Assembly: GCA_022340305.1 (NCBI GenBank)
Contig: JAJDOF010000051.1
Location: 1-63,303, forward strand
Direction of reading: 5' to 3'
Source: Gammaproteobacteria bacterium
GTDB taxonomy: Bacteria; Pseudomonadota; Gammaproteobacteria; GCA-001735895
Length of the DNA stretch: 63,303 nt
Part shown: in pieces, positions 37,431 to 46,302 of the stretch
Layout: each line of letters opens with the position of its first letter
Numbering within the stretch: position 1 is the first letter of the stretch
Notes under the pieces: model-generated
Databases searched by the model: none
Told to the model about the DNA's origin: nothing
Seen by the model: the letters and a program-made list of their open reading frames with translations, nothing else
Program-made: the position numbers and the translations under genes

Positions 37431-39577
37431 CAGGTTTTCGGCGCCTCGCAGGCATCGAAAAAGCGGTAATGATCGATGGCTTCGAGGATGCCCTGCGCAT
37501 ACGCCTTATCGGCAAAATAAATGCGCTCCTGTTCGACCAGCCCGGAAAGTTCCTCGTGGTGTCGGTTGCCCACCACCACGGCGAGCGTATTACCGCGCAT
37601 CATGTCCTCGTCAGCGCCGGAACCGCCGGCGACGAGGGTACGTTCCAGCGGAAAATCGAGCAATTGCGAGACATAGCGCAACGCCTGTCCCTTCGATGCG
37701 CGCGACGGCAGGATGTCGAGGTACTGGCCAAAGGAAAAGATGACGTTGGCGGTCAGCTCTTTCTTGCGAATCAGGCTGACGATCTCTTCCACCGTGGGCG
37801 CTTTTTGCGCGTCGTAATAATAAGATATCTTGAACGCTGTCTGTTCGACCTTGGGTTGCAGCTTCATCCCGGGCAGGTCGGCCAGCACCCCTCGAATCTG
37901 TTGCGAATTCCAGTTGTGGTCGATGTGCGCTACCCAGTTGAGGTCTGCTTCCAGCGCCTGGCCGTAGTGGATGCGCGTGCCGAGACTGCTGATCAACACG
38001 TCCGGCCGCGGAATACTGTGCTTCTTCATTAGCGCAAGCTCGGTATCGATACGTCGTCCGGTCGCGATGCCGAAAATGACACGTTGGCGATTTGCGCGCA
38101 TGACCTCGACGAAACGCTGCAGCGCGCTGGGGTTGCCCAGCAGGTTCTGATCCAGGTCGGTAAACAGGGCGCGGTCGCGATGCCGCAAGCGGGTCGGCTC
38201 CAGCGGTTCGTGTGGCGCTCTCGCGGTCTGTTTGGGAAGCTCCGCGATCTTGTCCAGGTAGCTGCGTGCATGCGTCTGCCAGGAGTAATGCTTACGCACG
38301 CCCTGCAGGCCGTTACGCGAAGCCCTGGTCCACGCCTCCTGGTCGCGCAGCAGTTTCAGCAAGGCCTCGGTGATGGCTGCCCGATCCAACGGGTCTACCA
38401 GTTCACCGTTTTGGCAATTGCCGATGATATCGACCGGGCCGCCGTTTTCGGTGGCCACCAGCGGCAGACCGCTGGCGGCAGCTTCCAGCAGGGTCAATCC
38501 GAAAGGTTCGGTCAGGGCCGGGTTGACAAACACACCGTGGCGCGCCGCGACGAGGCGATAAATATCCGGCACCTCCTCGGCGCGATGGGATTTCGGGAAG
38601 GCGACCCTGCCGTAAAGGTCGTAGGCGTCGACCAGCAACAGGATATTGGTCAGGACCGACTGCGCACCGGCATCGAGGTCGCGAATATCGTCGCGGTTGC
38701 CGGCCACGATCAGCAGGTTGGCGTCCAGCTGCAGTGACTTGGACTCACCGTAGGCCTCGATCAGGGTCAGAATATTCTTGCGCTCGTCCGGCCGCGACAG
38801 GGCCAGGATCAGTGGCTTGTCGGGCTTGATCAGAAAACGATCCACCTGCTTGGCGAAGTCGATCGATTCACCTGGCAGCGGTGGATGAAACTGCTCGAGG
38901 TTGGTGCCGGGCGGAATCACCGTCATGCGCTCGGGGTCGTAATAATTATATAGCCCGTACTGTTCGTCGATTTCGTTATGGGTGCTGGTGATGACCAACG
39001 CGGCATTGGCGAGCACCTCTTCCTCGGCGTCGATACGCCGAGCGATGTTGTAGGTCTCCTCGATCTTCTCCCGCGACAGGCCGCGCGCCAGCAACCGCTT
39101 GCGTTTGTCGCGACCCAGCGAATGTCCGGTATGCACCAGTGGAATGCCCAGCATGTTGGCGAGCCGCACACCGACGTAGCCGGCATCGGCGTAATGGCTG
39201 TGCACCAGGTCCGGCATGCGCTCCTGCTCGTTCAGCCACTGCATCAGGTTATCCATGAAACTGTCGAGATGATCCCACAACTGTTCCTTGGCAATATATT
39301 CCTGCGGACCGGCGTCGATGCGGATAATGCGCGCCTTGTCGGAAAGTCGCTCGACCGGCCGGGCATAATCTTCGCTAACCGCATCATCGACGACGCGGCG
39401 CGTTACCAGGTCGACGCGCTCGACCTCATCCTGCATGGCCAGCGCGCTTGCCATGTCGACGACGTACTTGGTCTGTCCGCCGGTATCGGCATCGCGACCG
39501 AGTTCGAGGTCGTGCCCACGAATGAGCCCGTGAACACTGATCACGAGCAGATATTTCCCTTTGGTTTTATCTTGCAT
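37430..39577 (-). CDS. sps: Sucrose-phosphate synthase, two-domain type
   Basis: The 715-residue enzyme has a GT4 glycosyltransferase domain (about residues 8-465) with LELGRDADTGGQTKYVVDMA at the front, HTGHSLGRDKRKRL in the centre and the EX7E region NPALTEPFGLTLLEAAASG. A second HAD-like domain follows (FTDLDQNLLG, ATGRR, GGSGADEDMM). It joins a nucleotide-linked glucose to fructose-6-phosphate. The HAD domain keeps D-x-D but has GGSGADED instead of GDSGND, so it may not be catalytic. The ATG at 39577 is preferred; a GTG at 39604 adds nine residues. It is the first gene of the operon. The product is probably an osmolyte or carbon store. Confidence 0.9.
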   Translation of the reverse strand: MQDKTKGKYLLVISVHGLIRGHDLELGRDADTGGQTKYVVDMASALAMQDEVERVDLVTRRVVDDAVSEDYARPVERLSDKARIIRIDAGPQEYIAKEQLWDHLDSFMDNLMQWLNEQERMPDLVHSHYADAGYVGVRLANMLGIPLVHTGHSLGRDKRKRLLARGLSREKIEETYNIARRIDAEEEVLANAALVITSTHNEIDEQYGLYNYYDPERMTVIPPGTNLEQFHPPLPGESIDFAKQVDRFLIKPDKPLILALSRPDERKNILTLIEAYGESKSLQLDANLLIVAGNRDDIRDLDAGAQSVLTNILLLVDAYDLYGRVAFPKSHRAEEVPDIYRLVAARHGVFVNPALTEPFGLTLLEAAASGLPLVATENGGPVDIIGNCQNGELVDPLDRAAITEALLKLLRDQEAWTRASRNGLQGVRKHYSWQTHARSYLDKIAELPKQTARAPHEPLEPTRLRHRDRALFTDLDQNLLGNPSALQRFVEVMRANRQRVIFGIATGRRIDTELALMKKHSIPRPDVLISSLGTRIHYGQALEADLNWVAHIDHNWNSQQIRGVLADLPGMKLQPKVEQTAFKISYYYDAQKAPTVEEIVSLIRKKELTANVIFSFGQYLDILPSRASKGQALRYVSQLLDFPLERTLVAGGSGADEDMMRGNTLAVVVGNRHHEELSGLVEQERIYFADKAYAQGILEAIDHYRFFDACEAPKT

Positions 39578-39905
39578 AAATTGTCTGGTGATATTTCGCA
39601 GCACTTCGCTGCCAGGCGTCGGCCAGATTGCTATTCAAGGCAATCGCCATGGCGATACGCTCGTGCCTGTGCCCAGAGGGGGACCGCCAATGTCGGCGAC
39701 CAGCTGGACAGGCCATGTTGGTGCGATGCGCGGTCGCTGCGAATCTCACAAATTTCCAGGCTATTGATCGTTACTGATGATAGCGCAAACGATACGATAC
39801 CGACAGGCGGCCCTTGATTTTGCCACCTCCCGCTCGCGGATCAAGCAGAACTGCAAAACCTGCTCGACACCGTCGACCGACGAATGGGTACCTAACCAGC
39901 CTGTC

Positions 39906-39990
39906 GGTAAAGTGTGTATCCCAGAGGATTGGTAAAGTGTGCGTCCCAGAGAATCTCCCAGAGGATCCAGCCGCCAGAAGATTAGAGGAT
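39906..39990. repeat. Reverse-oriented copies of the CACACTTT repeat family
   Basis: GGTAAAGTGTGTATCCCAGA and GGTAAAGTGTGCGTCCCAGA lie side by side, followed by further CCCAGAGGATCC-type units. On the minus strand they read GGGAxxCACACTTTACC, matching the ends of the blocks at 20045 and 21100. The surrounding gap (39578-39997) contains the sps promoter and nothing else I can identify. Confidence 0.65.
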
Positions 39991-39997
39991 TGTGTAT

Positions 39998-40375
39998 TCA
40001 CTCGGCGCTGAAAAGCGATCGCCACTCTGCTGCGGCCAGGGTTTCCCTGAGCCGTGAACGCAACGCTATGCCGCGTTGCTGCGCGTCGTACCATTCCCCG
40101 TTGAGGGTATCGAAGGCTGCCCGCATTTGCGCTGAATCGGACGCATGGTCCTGGTAAAGCTCCCGCATAATCTTACCGGTATCGACAAATACCGCGTCGA
40201 AATTGTTAACCTCGGCCTTCAGTTCGGCGAGGATCTGTTTTGACTTCCCGGCGCGCTCGGGGTCGGTCACCACAACCTGGATTTGCTTGCTGAGCCTGTC
40301 GATATCAGCAGTAGTTACGATAGAACTGGAGAATGCACCGCCGCCGAGAAACATAATCATGATTGCGATTAACAT
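39998..40375 (-). CDS. Small exported helical protein, unknown function
   Basis: The 125-residue protein has an N-terminal hydrophobic leader (MLIAIMIMFLGGGAFSSS) and an otherwise charged helical body. I recognise no family. It begins one base after the stop of the lipoprotein gene upstream, so the two are co-translated. The shared layout (leader plus about 100 helical residues, both containing TDPERA or TDPARA) suggests the two proteins are distantly related or interact in the periplasm. The ATG at 40375 was chosen because it gives a leader peptide. Confidence 0.6.
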   Translation of the reverse strand: MLIAIMIMFLGGGAFSSSIVTTADIDRLSKQIQVVVTDPERAGKSKQILAELKAEVNNFDAVFVDTGKIMRELYQDHASDSAQMRAAFDTLNGEWYDAQQRGIALRSRLRETLAAAEWRSLFSAE

Positions 40376-40376
40376 C

Positions 40377-40874
40377 CTAGAGCGCCTCCCGCCAATCCTG
40401 GTAAACCAGCTTGCGCGGCTGAAAATTCTCGAGCTGAAAACGGGCAATCACTTCCCACTCGCCGGCCGTTGTGGCCTGTTTCATTGCTGCGAGCTGATCA
40501 AGGAATTTGAGCTGGTACTGCTCGCGGGCGCGGTCATAGTTGCCCATCAGGGCGAGTATTTGCTCGTCCGCAGCGTCGTATTCAGCATTCAGGGCCTGCA
40601 TCGATTGCCGGTACTGTTGCACTAGCTTTGCACTCTCGGTCTGCAGACGGTCACGTTCGTCGAACAATTCGATCAGGCGCTCGGCCCTTGCCGGGTCGGT
40701 GACCGTGTTTCGGACCAGCGCGGTTTCGTCGGCCCGCAATTGCACGGGGTCGACGATCTTACTGTTGCACCCCAGGGTCAGGGTAGCGATGAGTGCCAGG
40801 GAGACGAGCGCGTAAACACCCGAGCGCCCGGCTCGCGCCAGATCACTGGGATAGTAGAGTTTTTCTGTCTTCAT
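40377..40874 (-). CDS. Helical lipoprotein, unknown function
   Basis: The 165-residue protein has a transmembrane-like leader ending in a lipobox (LIATLTLGC, Cys about 36) preceded by a 20-residue cytoplasmic tail. The rest is helical and charged, with coiled-coil character around FDERDRLQTESAKLVQQYRQ. No family is recognised. It forms a tight pair with the following exported protein; both carry a TDPARAER/TDPERAGK-type segment. A periplasmic or outer-membrane-anchored role is likely. Confidence 0.65.
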   Translation of the reverse strand: MKTEKLYYPSDLARAGRSGVYALVSLALIATLTLGCNSKIVDPVQLRADETALVRNTVTDPARAERLIELFDERDRLQTESAKLVQQYRQSMQALNAEYDAADEQILALMGNYDRAREQYQLKFLDQLAAMKQATTAGEWEVIARFQLENFQPRKLVYQDWREAL

Positions 40875-41088
40875 TTAATCTTTGTCCTGGAATGTTTTTT
40901 TGCATCCTTTGACCAGAGGTCTGATCATGCAGAACGCAAGTTTATAGTTCAAGACACGGGTTGAATAGTCTCCAACAGCGCAGCGATAGATTTTTTGTAA
41001 TCAATGAAAATCTGCTATTCTCTGGGCCGCCTGGCGAGGAAGTTCCATCAACGTTCAACACCCGATATCATCACGGTCCGATAACAGC

Positions 41089-41440
41089 ATGCCCGGCCTG
41101 TTACTGCTGCTGGCGACGACTGTCCTCGGCGGCACCGCGACCGGGGCTGCGCAGCAATCCGTCGAGTTTGTGGGCTCCGGGCAGTGCAAGCAATGCCATG
41201 AAGCCGTTTATTCCGGCTGACAGCAATCGGATCATCGCAAGGCAATGGAGCCGGCCAGCGAAACCAGCGTGCTCGGTAATTTCGACAATGTGACCGTCCG
41301 GTTCCACGACATCGATACGCGCCTTTACCGCGAAGGGGATGCCTTCAAGGTTGCGACGGCAGGCCGTGACGGCGAACCCGGTGTGTTTACCGTCGCCTAC
41401 ACCTTCGGCCACTATCCTTTGCAGCAATACCTGGACAATG
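41089..41440 (+). pseudogene. Broken N-terminus of a multiheme/TPR-type cytochrome c
   Basis: From the ATG at 41089 the frame encodes a signal peptide and VEFVGSGQCKQCHEAVYSG, the start of a cytochrome family that normally continues with a Trp. Here a TGA stop (41218-41220) stands at the Trp position. The same frame then continues with family-like sequence (ASETSVLGNFDNVTVRFHDI and VAYTFGHYPLQQYL). Homology ends near 41435, where an unrelated phosphatase-like sequence begins. Selenocysteine is unlikely because homologues have Trp here and the gene is truncated anyway. Confidence 0.65.
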
Positions 41441-42167
41441 ATCAACCGGGGCCTCGATCTGCAGGACTCGCTGATGTTCAAGAACTATGCCCGCAATCCG
41501 CCGCGGCTGGGTCTGTCCGCGATCCGCGAGGCCACGCTGATCGTGCTGTCGGCGGACCACGGCCAGCCGGAATTGCCGGGGCGCCTGCATGAGCGCGGCA
41601 TTCACGACGCGCATTATTTCGATCCAAAAAGCGCTCGATAAAGCGCCCGCGATCGCGGCACTGAAAAAGAAGTCTGGTATTGACGAGGATTTGATCGAGG
41701 CTTACTTCCAGCCTTACATTTATCTCAACCCGGCGCTGATACGCAGCAAGGGACTGGATCAGGCTGAAATCGAACAGGCGCTCGTCGAGGAACTGATGAA
41801 GTTCGAGGGCGTCGCGGCCGCGGTTTCCAGCAGCGCGCTGCGCAACGACGCGCTGCCCGATACGCGCTTGATGCGCTCGATCCTGCGTAATTTCCACCCC
41901 AAGCGCTCCGGTGATATTTACCTGGTGTTGGAACCGAATGTTTTCATCAATGACTTCGACGGTTTGGTAGTCGCCTCGAGCCATGGCTCGCCGTGGCGCT
42001 ATGACACACATGTGCCGGTCATTTTTGCGGGTGCGGGCCTGGAACCGCAGAGGGTAACTCGCGAGATTACGCCTTACGACATCGCCCCGACGCTGGCCAA
42101 TTACCTCGGCATCAAATCGCCCTCCGCCGCCATAGGAAATCCATTGATCGAAGTCCTGGATTACTGA
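41440..42167 (+). pseudogene. Truncated, frameshifted alkaline-phosphatase-family remnant
   Basis: The C-terminal half of a type I phosphodiesterase/alkaline phosphatase-like protein is spread over two frames. The first part (TLIVLSADHGQPELPGRL, ending DAHYFDPK) breaks at CCAAAAAG near 41626. The second frame then continues (ALDKAPAIAALKKKSGIDED through ASSHGSPWRYDTHVPVIFAG to the stop at 42167). Metal-site motifs SADHG and SSHGSPW are present, but the N-terminal half with the nucleophile is missing and replaced by a cytochrome fragment. The frameshift is in an A run and could be an assembly error, but the missing half is not. Confidence 0.7.
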
Positions 42168-42175
42168 TCGCGAAG

Positions 42176-42563
42176 ATGAGTCCTCCCTGTCCCGCCTACC
42201 GCAACTTGACTGAAACCAGTCGATTGAGGCCAGGATTGGCGGTGGCATTGCTAACCATCGTGCTGGGCTTCCCGTCCACAGCCGTTATCGCCGACGCCGA
42301 TAACCTGAAAGCCTTTCCGCCCGCCGCGGCAGGCATGGCCCGCCACGTCATCGAACGGCAGCATCGAAAAAATAGTGCTCGCCAAGCGAATCCCGGGTGA
42401 GCCCCCGGGCCTGGTTGTCGTCATACGCTCCGCCGGCAGCGGCGGCTACCTGTCGGCCGACGCGTTCCGGCTGGCTGGCGATTCGATCGAATTGCTGGGC
42501 TCGGTTAGCGGTCTCGAGGCACGGACTGACCCGTTACTCGAGATCAGAGCGTTACTGAAATGA
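42176..42563 (+). pseudogene. Degenerate exported protein, possibly ecotin-like
   Basis: A signal-peptide-like leader is followed by DNLKAFPPAAAGMARHVI, resembling the mature start of the protease inhibitor ecotin. The frame then ends at 42400. A second frame (42375-42563) continues with sequence I do not recognise (PPGLVVVIRSAGSGGYLSAD). The two overlap around a run of A. This is probably part of the same decayed patch as the preceding remnants. Confidence 0.35.
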
Positions 42564-42770
42564 GCACAACCTGAACCGCCAGCCCGGGTCGCGGCGCGCC
42601 ATGTTGGTTCGCAAATGAGTAGATGACGAGTCCACTGACATAGCACCCAGTTAAACGAAAGCTGATTTTTTTTCAGGGCAAAAGTAAACCACCATGCCCC
42701 GCTATCCGTATAAAGCGGGAGATGTTAAAATTTAGCAGCCGAAAATATCTTTAAATTGGACGAGAATATT

Positions 42771-44867
42771 ATGACAAGTAAACAGTTTCTGAGTCTTTCA
42801 CTGCCGATTGCAGTCATTAGCATGATCGTCAGCAGCGCGGCTTTCGCTGCCGGTGGTGGAGAGATTGTCACCTCTGATCCCAGCAAACATTATCATCCCA
42901 AGGGCAAGTTCCCGTCAGAATTTACCATCGACGCGCAGATCAAGCAGCGCGAGATGCTACCGTTCGAAGATGAGCGTGACTTCGCCGAAGCGAAGCAGGG
43001 CTTCATCGCCGCGCCTGAATACAAGCAGATCATGGCCGAGGCCGGCAACGTTGCCTGGGACATCGGTAGCTACGAGTGGCTGTTGCAGGGCGAGGATTTT
43101 GCCAGCATCCATCCCTCACTGCAGCGTCAGGCAATCCTGAATATGGGTTATGGCCTGTTTGAAGTACTGGCGGACGAGATTTACCAGGTTCGTGGCTACG
43201 ATCTCGCCAACATCACCTTCATCAAGGGCGATACCGGCTGGATCGTGTTCGATCCGTTGACTGCCAAGGAAACCGCGGCGGCCGCGCTTAAATTTATCAA
43301 TGAACAGCTTGGAGAACGTCCGGTCGTGGCGGTCGTCTATTCGCACTCACACGCCGATCATTTCGGTGGTGTGCGTGGCGTCGCCGACGAGGACGACGTC
43401 AACAGTGGCAAGGTGAAAATCATCGCGCCTGTCGGGTTCATGGATCACGCTGTGGCGGAGAATGTTTATGCCGGTAACGCGATGAATCGGAGAATGTTTT
43501 TCCAGTACGGCGTGTTGCTGCCGAGAAGCCCGTTTGGTCATGTCGACCAGTCGATCGGCAAGAACACCGCTGCGGGCAACCTGGGCCTGATTCCGCCTAA
43601 TGTCATTGTCGCCAAAGACATCGAGGAAATGACCGTCGATGGCGTGAAGATGGTGTTCCAGAATACGCCTGGCACCGAGGCGCCAGCAGAGATGAATACC
43701 TACTTTCCAGAGATGAAGGCCTTCTGGGCGGCGGAAAATATTACCGGCACTATTCACAATATTTACACACTGCGCGGTGCCCTGGTGCGCGACGCGCTAG
43801 AATGGTCCAAGCAGATCAACAAGGCCCTGTACCTGTTCGGAACAGAAGCCGAGGTGATGTTCGCATCACACTCCTGGCCGCGTTGGGGCAATGATCGTAT
43901 CCAGGAAGTCATGCGTTCGCAGCGCGATACCTATGCCAACCTGAACAACGGCGTGCTGCACCTGGCCAACCAGGGTGTGACCATCAACCAGATCCATAAC
44001 GTCTACCAGGTGCCCGACAGCCTGCAACAGCAATGGTCGGCGCGCAGCTACCACGGTTCGGTCGAACATAACAGCCGCGCGATCGTCAACCGCTACCTGG
44101 GCTACTGGGATGGCAACCCGACCAACCTGATTCCACTGTCGCCCGAGGATTCAGCCCCGCTGTACGTTGACATGATGGGCGGCGCGAACAAGATCATCGC
44201 CCGTGGCCAGCAACTCTACGACGAGGGTAAATACCGTCACGCCCAGGAAATCCTGAACAAACTGATCTATGCCGAACCCGGCAATCAGCAAGGTAAGGAT
44301 TTGCTGGCTGATGTATTCGAGCAAATCGGTTACCAGCAGGAGAGCCCCAGTGTGCGCAACAGTTTCCTGGCAGCGGCCTACGAACTTCGTTCCGGAATCC
44401 CGTCAGGTGCATCACCCAAGTCTTCGGGTCCCGACATGGTGCGCGCGATGACCACCGAGCTCTGGCTCGACTTCCTTGGCGTGCGCCTGGATAGCGACAA
44501 GGCAGACGGTAAGGCATTCAAGATCAACCTGATGACCCCGGACAACAAGGAAAAGTTTGTCGTCGAGCTGAGTAACAGCACGCTGACCAATATCGAGGGC
44601 GTCCAGGCAAAAGATGCTGACCTAACCGTTACCATCAACCGCGAAGATCTGGTGCAGACCATGATGGGTGCCATTTCATTCGACGATCAGATCGCCTCGG
44701 GCAAGGCCAGGCTCAAGGGAGATCGTGACGTCTATGAACAGCTCAAATCCATGCTGGTGAGCTTCGATCTCGGCTTTGAGTTGTTGCCCGGTACCGGAGC
44801 CAGGGATCTGACCCCTGAGATGAAAACCTTCCAGCAGGAAGACCCGGGCAGCAGTATCGGGGGCTAA
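42771..44867 (+). CDS. SdsA-type alkylsulfatase (metallo-beta-lactamase fold)
   Basis: The 698-residue exported enzyme has a signal peptide (ISMIVSSAAFAAGG), a metallo-beta-lactamase domain with the zinc motif SHSHADHFGG (about 191-200), a dimerisation region, and a C-terminal SCP2-like domain (about 570-680). This is the layout of the alkylsulfatases SdsA1/BDS1, which hydrolyse linear primary alkyl sulfates such as dodecyl sulfate to alcohol and sulfate. The ATG at 42771 gives the signal peptide. It is a single gene closed by a hairpin. Substrates in this organism may be natural sulfate esters or detergents. Confidence 0.88.
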   Translation: MTSKQFLSLSLPIAVISMIVSSAAFAAGGGEIVTSDPSKHYHPKGKFPSEFTIDAQIKQREMLPFEDERDFAEAKQGFIAAPEYKQIMAEAGNVAWDIGSYEWLLQGEDFASIHPSLQRQAILNMGYGLFEVLADEIYQVRGYDLANITFIKGDTGWIVFDPLTAKETAAAALKFINEQLGERPVVAVVYSHSHADHFGGVRGVADEDDVNSGKVKIIAPVGFMDHAVAENVYAGNAMNRRMFFQYGVLLPRSPFGHVDQSIGKNTAAGNLGLIPPNVIVAKDIEEMTVDGVKMVFQNTPGTEAPAEMNTYFPEMKAFWAAENITGTIHNIYTLRGALVRDALEWSKQINKALYLFGTEAEVMFASHSWPRWGNDRIQEVMRSQRDTYANLNNGVLHLANQGVTINQIHNVYQVPDSLQQQWSARSYHGSVEHNSRAIVNRYLGYWDGNPTNLIPLSPEDSAPLYVDMMGGANKIIARGQQLYDEGKYRHAQEILNKLIYAEPGNQQGKDLLADVFEQIGYQQESPSVRNSFLAAAYELRSGIPSGASPKSSGPDMVRAMTTELWLDFLGVRLDSDKADGKAFKINLMTPDNKEKFVVELSNSTLTNIEGVQAKDADLTVTINREDLVQTMMGAISFDDQIASGKARLKGDRDVYEQLKSMLVSFDLGFELLPGTGARDLTPEMKTFQQEDPGSSIGG

Positions 44868-44912
44868 TTCCTCGCGGGTCTGGACACTCCGTCACTTTCA
44901 CGAGTTATTGAG

Positions 44913-44945
44913 TGTCGGGGACTGGTTACCCACTCGTCCCCGACA
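44913..44945 (+). terminator. Hairpin after the alkylsulfatase gene, probable terminator
   Basis: TGTCGGGGAC and GTCCCCGACA form a perfect 10-base stem with a 13-base loop, 46 bases after the stop codon. No T run follows (the next bases are TTCATATTCCCG), so termination is likely but not certain. Confidence 0.55.
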
Positions 44946-45103
44946 TTCATATTCCCGTTAAAGGCTGGTTTGTCCACAAAATGTAAACCCGGGCCCGGTT
45001 AGCCGAGTTACGGGCAAACCTGGGGCAAAACGATCGGTGCTTATCGTCGTTTTGACGAGCTTATTTGCGATTGATTCCTGAACATATTTTAGCGGTGAGA
45101 GTA

Positions 45104-45853
45104 ATGAGAGTATTCGGTTTACTAAGCTTCGCAGTGATCATGGCTGTGTCCGCGGTACAGGCTGACACGATCGAGCTGAAAAACGGCAAGTTTATGGAAG
45201 GCACCTTCATCGGCCGCGAGGGCGATACCGTGACCTTCGAGGTCGATGGCATCGGCATGAGCTTCAAGGCCAGCGACGTGGCCAATATCGGTATGGGCTC
45301 CTCCGCCAGCGAAGTTAATGGCGGATCTACCGGCAGCACGGACAAACCGAATACCAGTGTCGGGCCAGGTTCCGCGACTGTCGCTGCCGGAGCCACGGTC
45401 AGGATTCGCCTGGGCGATGCGCTTAACAGCGGCGTCCACACGGCCGGTCATAAATTTTCGGGTGCGCTCGAAGGTGCGCTGGTCGCCGACGGCGTGACGG
45501 TGGCCCCGGCGGGCAGCAAGGTCTACGGCGTGGTGACGGAGGCAGAAAAATCCGGCCGGGTGGCTGGCAAAGCCAAACTGTTGATTACCATCGATAGCAT
45601 CAACCTGAATGGCCAGATCGTGCCTGTCCGCACGAACAGCATCAACGCGGTGACCGTCCCGACGGGCGCATCATCCGCGGGTAAGGTCGTCCGCGGCGCA
45701 GCGATCGGCGGCCTGGCCGATGGATCGAGTGGGGCAAAAACCGGTGCCAGGGTCGGTTTGGGAGCGGCGATCCTGAGCGGCGGTAACCAGGTGGTGATCC
45801 CGCCGGGTACGCTGATGGATTTCCAGCTAACAGCACCGCTGGCAGCGCAGTAG
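45104..45853 (+). CDS. Exported protein with Sm-like N-domain, unknown function
   Basis: The 249-residue protein has a signal peptide (ending VQADT), a short beta domain (IELKNGKFMEGTFIGREGDT) like those in some exported SH3/Sm-like proteins, and a linker rich in Gly/Ser/Thr. A larger beta domain follows, including LEGALVADGVTVAPAGSKVY and GRVAGKAKLLITIDSI. A Gly/Ala-rich segment near residues 200-235 resembles a glycine zipper. I do not recognise a named family. It has its own promoter region and no obvious partner. The ATG at 45104 was chosen for the signal peptide. Confidence 0.6.
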   Translation: MRVFGLLSFAVIMAVSAVQADTIELKNGKFMEGTFIGREGDTVTFEVDGIGMSFKASDVANIGMGSSASEVNGGSTGSTDKPNTSVGPGSATVAAGATVRIRLGDALNSGVHTAGHKFSGALEGALVADGVTVAPAGSKVYGVVTEAEKSGRVAGKAKLLITIDSINLNGQIVPVRTNSINAVTVPTGASSAGKVVRGAAIGGLADGSSGAKTGARVGLGAAILSGGNQVVIPPGTLMDFQLTAPLAAQ

Positions 45854-46302
45854 AGGTACAGCGCGACGCCGCTCGATGACCCGAACCAGCTCGGCATTGG
45901 CGCTTGCCGGTGCTCCCCTTACCAGCGTCAGCCATATCGCGTTTTCGGTTGAAAAAAGTAATGGGTGCCGAGAAGTATTCCCCCGTGTGGCAACGATGCA
46001 ACGATGGGACACACGCTTCACTTTGACGCACCCTCTCCGTCTACAGCATTTGAAGGGGTAATCTCAATACTGACTAAATTGTGTACCCTTGAAAGAGGGC
46101 CCGGCGATTCTGCCAGTGCTTGAAACCACAGGCCTCGTTATCTGCAAACCGCGATTTCGTGCACCTTTTTTGTGCGTAGCACTGTTTAATGAGTTCCCAT
46201 GACCCTTGCCAGCCCGTTTTCGGCCCCGGTATTGTGTGGATTTTCGCGGCATTGGTGACCATCCGAACTTGCACTCAAGACGAATTAGTTTAGGGTTATG
46301 CA
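45854..46302. other. Intergenic stretch before the Anbu cluster
   Basis: About 450 bases with no supported gene. Short minus-strand frames lack domains and ribosome sites. The stretch presumably contains the promoter of the four-gene cluster; I could not pick out a clear -35/-10 pair. Confidence 0.5.

Noticed and set aside
41218..41220. In-frame TGA as selenocysteine
   Set aside because: The position corresponds to Trp in the cytochrome family as I recall it, no SECIS-like hairpin is evident right after it, and the gene is truncated downstream anyway.
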